In this document: positions 4,400-6,790 of the stretch, piece after piece
Numbering within the stretch: position 1 is the first letter of the stretch
How the letters are laid out: each line of letters opens with the position of its first letter
Made by a program: the position numbers and the translations under genes
DNA from: Euryarchaeota archaeon UBA229
Lineage (GTDB): Archaea; Thermoplasmatota; Poseidoniia; Poseidoniales; Poseidoniaceae
Length of the DNA: 6,790 nucleotides
Direction of reading: 5' to 3'
Assembly (NCBI GenBank): GCA_002505355.1
Contig: DAUW01000031.1
Location: forward strand, 753 to 7,542
Notes under the pieces: generated by a model
The model's database searches: none
Told to the model about the DNA's origin: nothing
Seen by the model: only the letters and a program-made list of their open reading frames with translations

Positions 4400-6181
4400 T
4401 CAATCACAGCAGCTCTTTTCAAGCGCGTCTTGAGCACAGAAACACGTCTTTGCTGGCACTATATCTGCCCTTGAACTACGCTCATTAAACAGTTTAGTGA
4501 CGGCAGCCAACTCATCAGGAGCATCGCCTCTTGCTTCCAGGCAGAGCTTTAATCCCAACAGACCCCACATGTTATCTTTCCACAGTTTAATATCAGCACG
4601 ATATACTTCCTCAGCTTCTTCAACATGGCCCTGCTCGAATAGCAAAGCACCGAGAATGTGTCTAACTGGTTGCATCTGACCCCATGGTTCATTGTAGGCT
4701 AGATTCAAAGACAGATCAACACCACGGCGTAGTTCATCAAAGGCCGCGGTAAAATCATGTGGCTCGCCAGCGGCCTTGGCTAGGAACTGCCTGCGATATT
4801 CTATTTCGGCTTCTAAAATTGCAGCGTTGACATTCAGAATCGACGGTCCTTCAGCCGGGTCTTGATACATGAAATTGTTGTGCATCATGCGGCCCGCAAG
4901 TGCCGGATTTTGGAGGGCAGCTTTGAACAGGACCTGCTCGGCCTCTGCTTCTGCCACCATACCCTTGGAAGCATATGCAACACCTCTAGCATAGTGTTGT
5001 GTAGCTATTGTTGCTGGGAAAACATCCTTATCGGTATACATTGGCTCTGCAAGAATTTCGTCCCACTTACCAAATCTAATCATTACGTGCCAAGGCATTG
5101 TAACATACGATTCGAGGAATATTGCGCCCATAGGTATGATTCCAGCTAGCATAAATTGGGCTCCGTGATTAGCGTCGCCAGCAGGTAGTGTATCAACGGC
5201 TTTACGGGCGTATTTTAGCGCTGTTTGATACTGCCCGTCAAACATAGCACACCATACCACAAAGTGATGATTGTGCATGCGGTAAAACTTGTAAAATTGT
5301 GACTCATTGCCGGTTAATTCGACATATTTGTCATCTGCCTCGACTGCAGCTATATTACAATCAATAGCCTCTTTCCATTGACCTACCCAAGCATCGATGT
5401 GAGACGGCATGTGGACAAGATGACCGCATCCGGGCATCAAAGTTCTCAACACATCAGCAGCAAAAAGCGCCTTCTCTGGGTAAGGTGACAATTCGAGAGC
5501 ATGGCAATATAGGTGACACAATGCTGGGTGTTCCTTCGCACCCGGCACATTTTCGAACGCATCTTCCATAATTTCGATTAGTAACAGTGTGCTATCATCA
5601 ACTGGGGTAATCTCGCCGCTAGCAGCATCTTTGTTCCACAGTGTCCATGGATTAAGATTCATCAATGCTTCAACGTATATGGCTGCAACATCCAAATTGC
5701 CGCGGTATTTTTCATACAATGGCGCCATAGCATCAGCAAATGCTTGATTTAATTCTGGGGAATTACCCATGTTTAGGGCTGCCGGGTTGGCGTTATCTCT
5801 TGCCTCTTTCGAGTGTCTAGTCGAAAGAGCCATAATCAAGTCCTGCTCGAGTTCGCTGCAACCATCTTTTAGACTCACAGCCTGTTGAATTGCATCGTAA
5901 CCAGGGCCTAGGCCAGGCGACCAATTGTAATTCGATGAAACACAGTAGGCGATCCCCCACCATGCCATAGCACAGTTTGGGTCCAACTCAGTACACTTAG
6001 TGAAACAGGCAATTGCTTGTTCATGGTTGTAATTGAGCATGTGGCCAAAGGCTTCAACATACATTTTGCGGGCTTCTTCATTGGAGCAGGTTATAGTTTC
6101 AGCAAACGCATAATTTGCTGGGACTCCAAAATCATAATCAACTGGTGCTAGCGACATAGATGCGCGTTGGACATTAGACAC
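4400..6181 (-). CDS. Large TPR protein of the His-rich 'GHLVHMPSHI' family, function unknown
   Basis: This 593-residue, probably cytoplasmic protein has no signal peptide or membrane helix. TPR-like helix pairs are seen at about 33-75 (ending LDPNCAMAWWGIAYC) and 505-550 (HILGALLFEQGHVEEAEEVY), with less regular repeats between. The central region carries the signature of a widespread uncharacterised TPR family: HPALCHLYCHALE (218-230), GHLVHMPSHI (253-262), then HNHHF (303-307). These supply nine closely grouped histidines (218, 223, 227, 254, 257, 261, 303, 305, 306). Such a cluster, retained across the family as I recall it, suggests a metal site or catalytic pocket rather than a pure scaffold; that is inference. 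The C-terminus is Cys-rich (CFC at 580-582, CC at 591-592). The frame opens with GTG 6181; ATG at 6157 (MSLAPVDYDF) is an equally good start. The esterase gene follows by 47 bases. Confidence 0.88.
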   Translation of the reverse strand: MSNVQRASMSLAPVDYDFGVPANYAFAETITCSNEEARKMYVEAFGHMLNYNHEQAIACFTKCTELDPNCAMAWWGIAYCVSSNYNWSPGLGPGYDAIQQAVSLKDGCSELEQDLIMALSTRHSKEARDNANPAALNMGNSPELNQAFADAMAPLYEKYRGNLDVAAIYVEALMNLNPWTLWNKDAASGEITPVDDSTLLLIEIMEDAFENVPGAKEHPALCHLYCHALELSPYPEKALFAADVLRTLMPGCGHLVHMPSHIDAWVGQWKEAIDCNIAAVEADDKYVELTGNESQFYKFYRMHNHHFVVWCAMFDGQYQTALKYARKAVDTLPAGDANHGAQFMLAGIIPMGAIFLESYVTMPWHVMIRFGKWDEILAEPMYTDKDVFPATIATQHYARGVAYASKGMVAEAEAEQVLFKAALQNPALAGRMMHNNFMYQDPAEGPSILNVNAAILEAEIEYRRQFLAKAAGEPHDFTAAFDELRRGVDLSLNLAYNEPWGQMQPVRHILGALLFEQGHVEEAEEVYRADIKLWKDNMWGLLGLKLCLEARGDAPDELAAVTKLFNERSSRADIVPAKTCFCAQDALEKSCCD

Positions 6182-6373
6182 TTAAGTTAAGCGCCTGTAA
6201 AAAATCCTTATTTTCCATAAATCGGCAAATATTTTTGTAAAATTACCAAAAAGTGGAATACAGTTGTTATGCAAAGCGAATAACCAGATTATTTTCTCCA
6301 GTTCGAAACATAGTGAAATTGACATGAACGTCTTTTGCATGAATCTGTTGCGCAGGCATCACTCATCCAGAGA

Positions 6374-6395
6374 ATCTGCACGACACTGTGCAGAT
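6374..6395 (-). terminator. Strong hairpin directly after the 6395 gene
   Basis: ATCTGCAC (6374-6381) and GTGCAGAT (6388-6395) form a perfect 8-base-pair stem with a 6-base loop, the best inverted repeat in the window. It begins at the last base of the minus-strand stop codon of the 75-residue gene. No T tract follows on either strand, so it is not a classical intrinsic terminator. It may protect the 3' end, mark processing, or be an operator. The remaining bases up to the TPR start hold no gene I can support. Confidence 0.45.
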
Positions 6396-6622
6396 CATTT
6401 CTTGATGAAAAAGGAATTCAATAGCGGGCTTAAAATTAAAATAATTGAGAGAATTGTATAAATTATTTGATTAGCAATGAACGTCTTTGGCGCTTCTTCT
6501 TTCGAGAGCCAGCCTTTACCCCTTGAATGCGTACCTTCTTTCGAGAAACAATAACCAACATATCCCAACATGATGAAGCCAAATAGCGGACTTAGTACAC
6601 GATATAACTCGAACTCTGCCAT
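6395..6622 (-). CDS. Small two-helix membrane protein, unknown function
   Basis: This 75-residue protein has helix 1 at about 8-27 (ending GYVGYCF), a hydrophilic, Lys-rich loop with SKEG (28-31) and SKEE (40-43), helix 2 at about 47-71 and the tail FFIKK. Positive charge in the loop and an acidic MAEFE start suggest both ends outside and the loop in the cytoplasm, although the KK tail speaks weakly against this. The ATG at 6622 is preceded by AT-rich sequence at leaderless spacing and no Shine-Dalgarno. The family is not recognised. A plus-strand frame (6264-6461) overlaps its C-terminal third, but it starts with TTG and has no domain pattern, so this strand is preferred. The gene is followed at once by an 8-base-pair hairpin. 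Confidence 0.6.
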   Translation of the reverse strand: MAEFELYRVLSPLFGFIMLGYVGYCFSKEGTHSRGKGWLSKEEAPKTFIANQIIYTILSIILILSPLLNSFFIKK

Positions 6623-6644
6623 ATATCACACACGAAAAGTTGGT

Positions 6645-6652
6645 TAATTATT
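6645..6652 (-). promoter_or_regulatory. AT-rich promoter candidate for the 6395-6622 gene
   Basis: On the minus strand AATAATTA is centred 26 bases before the ATG at 6622, which fits a leaderless archaeal start. It lies in the 39-base gap after the possible partial gene at 6662-6790. The match to a TATA consensus is modest. Confidence 0.3.
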
Positions 6653-6661
6653 GTAATTGTT

Positions 6662-6790
6662 TCACCGTCTTCTTTGCCCTCTTCTACCGCCTCGGTTACG
6701 GTTGCTGGATTGCTGCTGTGAATTTTGGGCCCTTGATTTACTACCCCGATTTGGTCGTTGGTGGGAATTCCGCGGCTTTTTTTTATTATA
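6662..6790 (-). CDS. Possible partial gene: basic R/G/Q/S/N-rich C-terminal tail
   Basis: One minus-strand frame is open from the window edge to a TGA at 6662-6664. It encodes 42 residues that are highly basic and low in complexity: KKKPRNSHQRPNRG, then QNSQQQSSNRNRGG, ending RRGQRRR. Disordered tails of this kind end many RNA helicases, RNA-binding proteins and ribosome-associated proteins, so the missing part may be an RNA-binding protein. That is only an inference from composition. A second minus frame over the same bases (translation including NPATVTEAVEEGKEDGE) also looks protein-like, but it begins at stop codons inside the window and has no start. The two frames meet near a run of eight A (minus strand) at 6777-6784, where a sequencing or true frameshift could matter. 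Confidence 0.4.
   Translation of the reverse strand, partial: YNKKKPRNSHQRPNRGSKSRAQNSQQQSSNRNRGGRRGQRRR

Noticed and set aside
4862..5149. Plus-strand frame of 95 residues opposite the TPR gene
   Set aside because: It is antisense to a long, clearly conserved protein family and has no features of its own.
6182..6340. Minus-strand 52-residue frame starting MQKTFMSISL
   Set aside because: It shares KTF and the 12-base repeat with the 75-residue gene, but the rest shows no convincing similarity, and there is no promoter or ribosome-binding site.
6264..6461. Plus-strand frame of 65 residues starting with TTG
   Set aside because: It has a weak start and no domain or membrane pattern, and overlaps the C-terminal third of the better-supported minus-strand gene. 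The His/Cys residues (RRHHSS..RHC) do not form a known zinc motif.
6765..6790. T-rich end after a GC-rich block as a plus-strand intrinsic terminator
   Set aside because: There is no convincing plus-strand gene ending before it and no clear stem directly before the T run; it may instead be an A8 run in a minus-strand coding region.

Overview
The window looks like chromosomal DNA from a low-to-moderate-GC (roughly 40% by eye) prokaryote, most likely a planktonic marine archaeon of the Marine Group II/III (Ca. Poseidoniia-like) type. The case for this is circumstantial. Several starts have an AT-rich TATA-like element about 25-30 bases upstream and no Shine-Dalgarno, as expected for leaderless archaeal transcripts. 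Only genes inside a run show Shine-Dalgarno-like sequence. There are also many small membrane proteins, cytoplasmic CxxC zinc ribbons joined to membrane segments, and a lipobox-bearing secreted esterase. There is no rRNA, tRNA or informational marker, so the lineage is an inference.

Layout. The left half (about 200-3390, plus strand) holds six small membrane-protein genes in a row: a 2-TM protein (211-594), a zinc-ribbon/1-TM protein (636-1013), a 5-TM protein (1117-1812), a zinc-ribbon/3-TM protein (1891-2475), and two more 2-TM proteins (2663-2914 and 3143-3385). The middle genes share modules. The proteins at 636 and 1891 carry the same CPxC-x15-CxxC zinc ribbon. Those at 1117 and 1891 share an 'IPxP..EN.DE..W..H' segment and the same three-helix C-terminal half. 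They look like shuffled derivatives of one family, and none can be given a function from sequence.

The right half is on the minus strand and converges on the left half at about 3390-3405. Reading from the right edge it contains: a possible partial gene ending in a basic R/G/Q-rich tail (6662-6790), a 75-residue 2-TM protein (6395-6622), a 593-residue TPR protein of the His-rich 'GHLVHMPSHI' family (4400-6181), and a secreted lipoprotein of the LpqC/PHB-depolymerase/feruloyl-esterase alpha/beta-hydrolase family (3405-4352) with an intact Ser-Asp-His triad. The TPR and esterase genes are 47 bases apart and may be co-transcribed, although the esterase has a possible promoter of its own.

No CRISPR array, insertion sequence, RNA gene or integration site is visible. 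The clearest candidates for something undescribed are the modular family of small zinc-ribbon membrane proteins and the conserved histidine cluster of the TPR protein. Intergenic regions are all under about 215 bases and hold only weak promoters and short inverted repeats.
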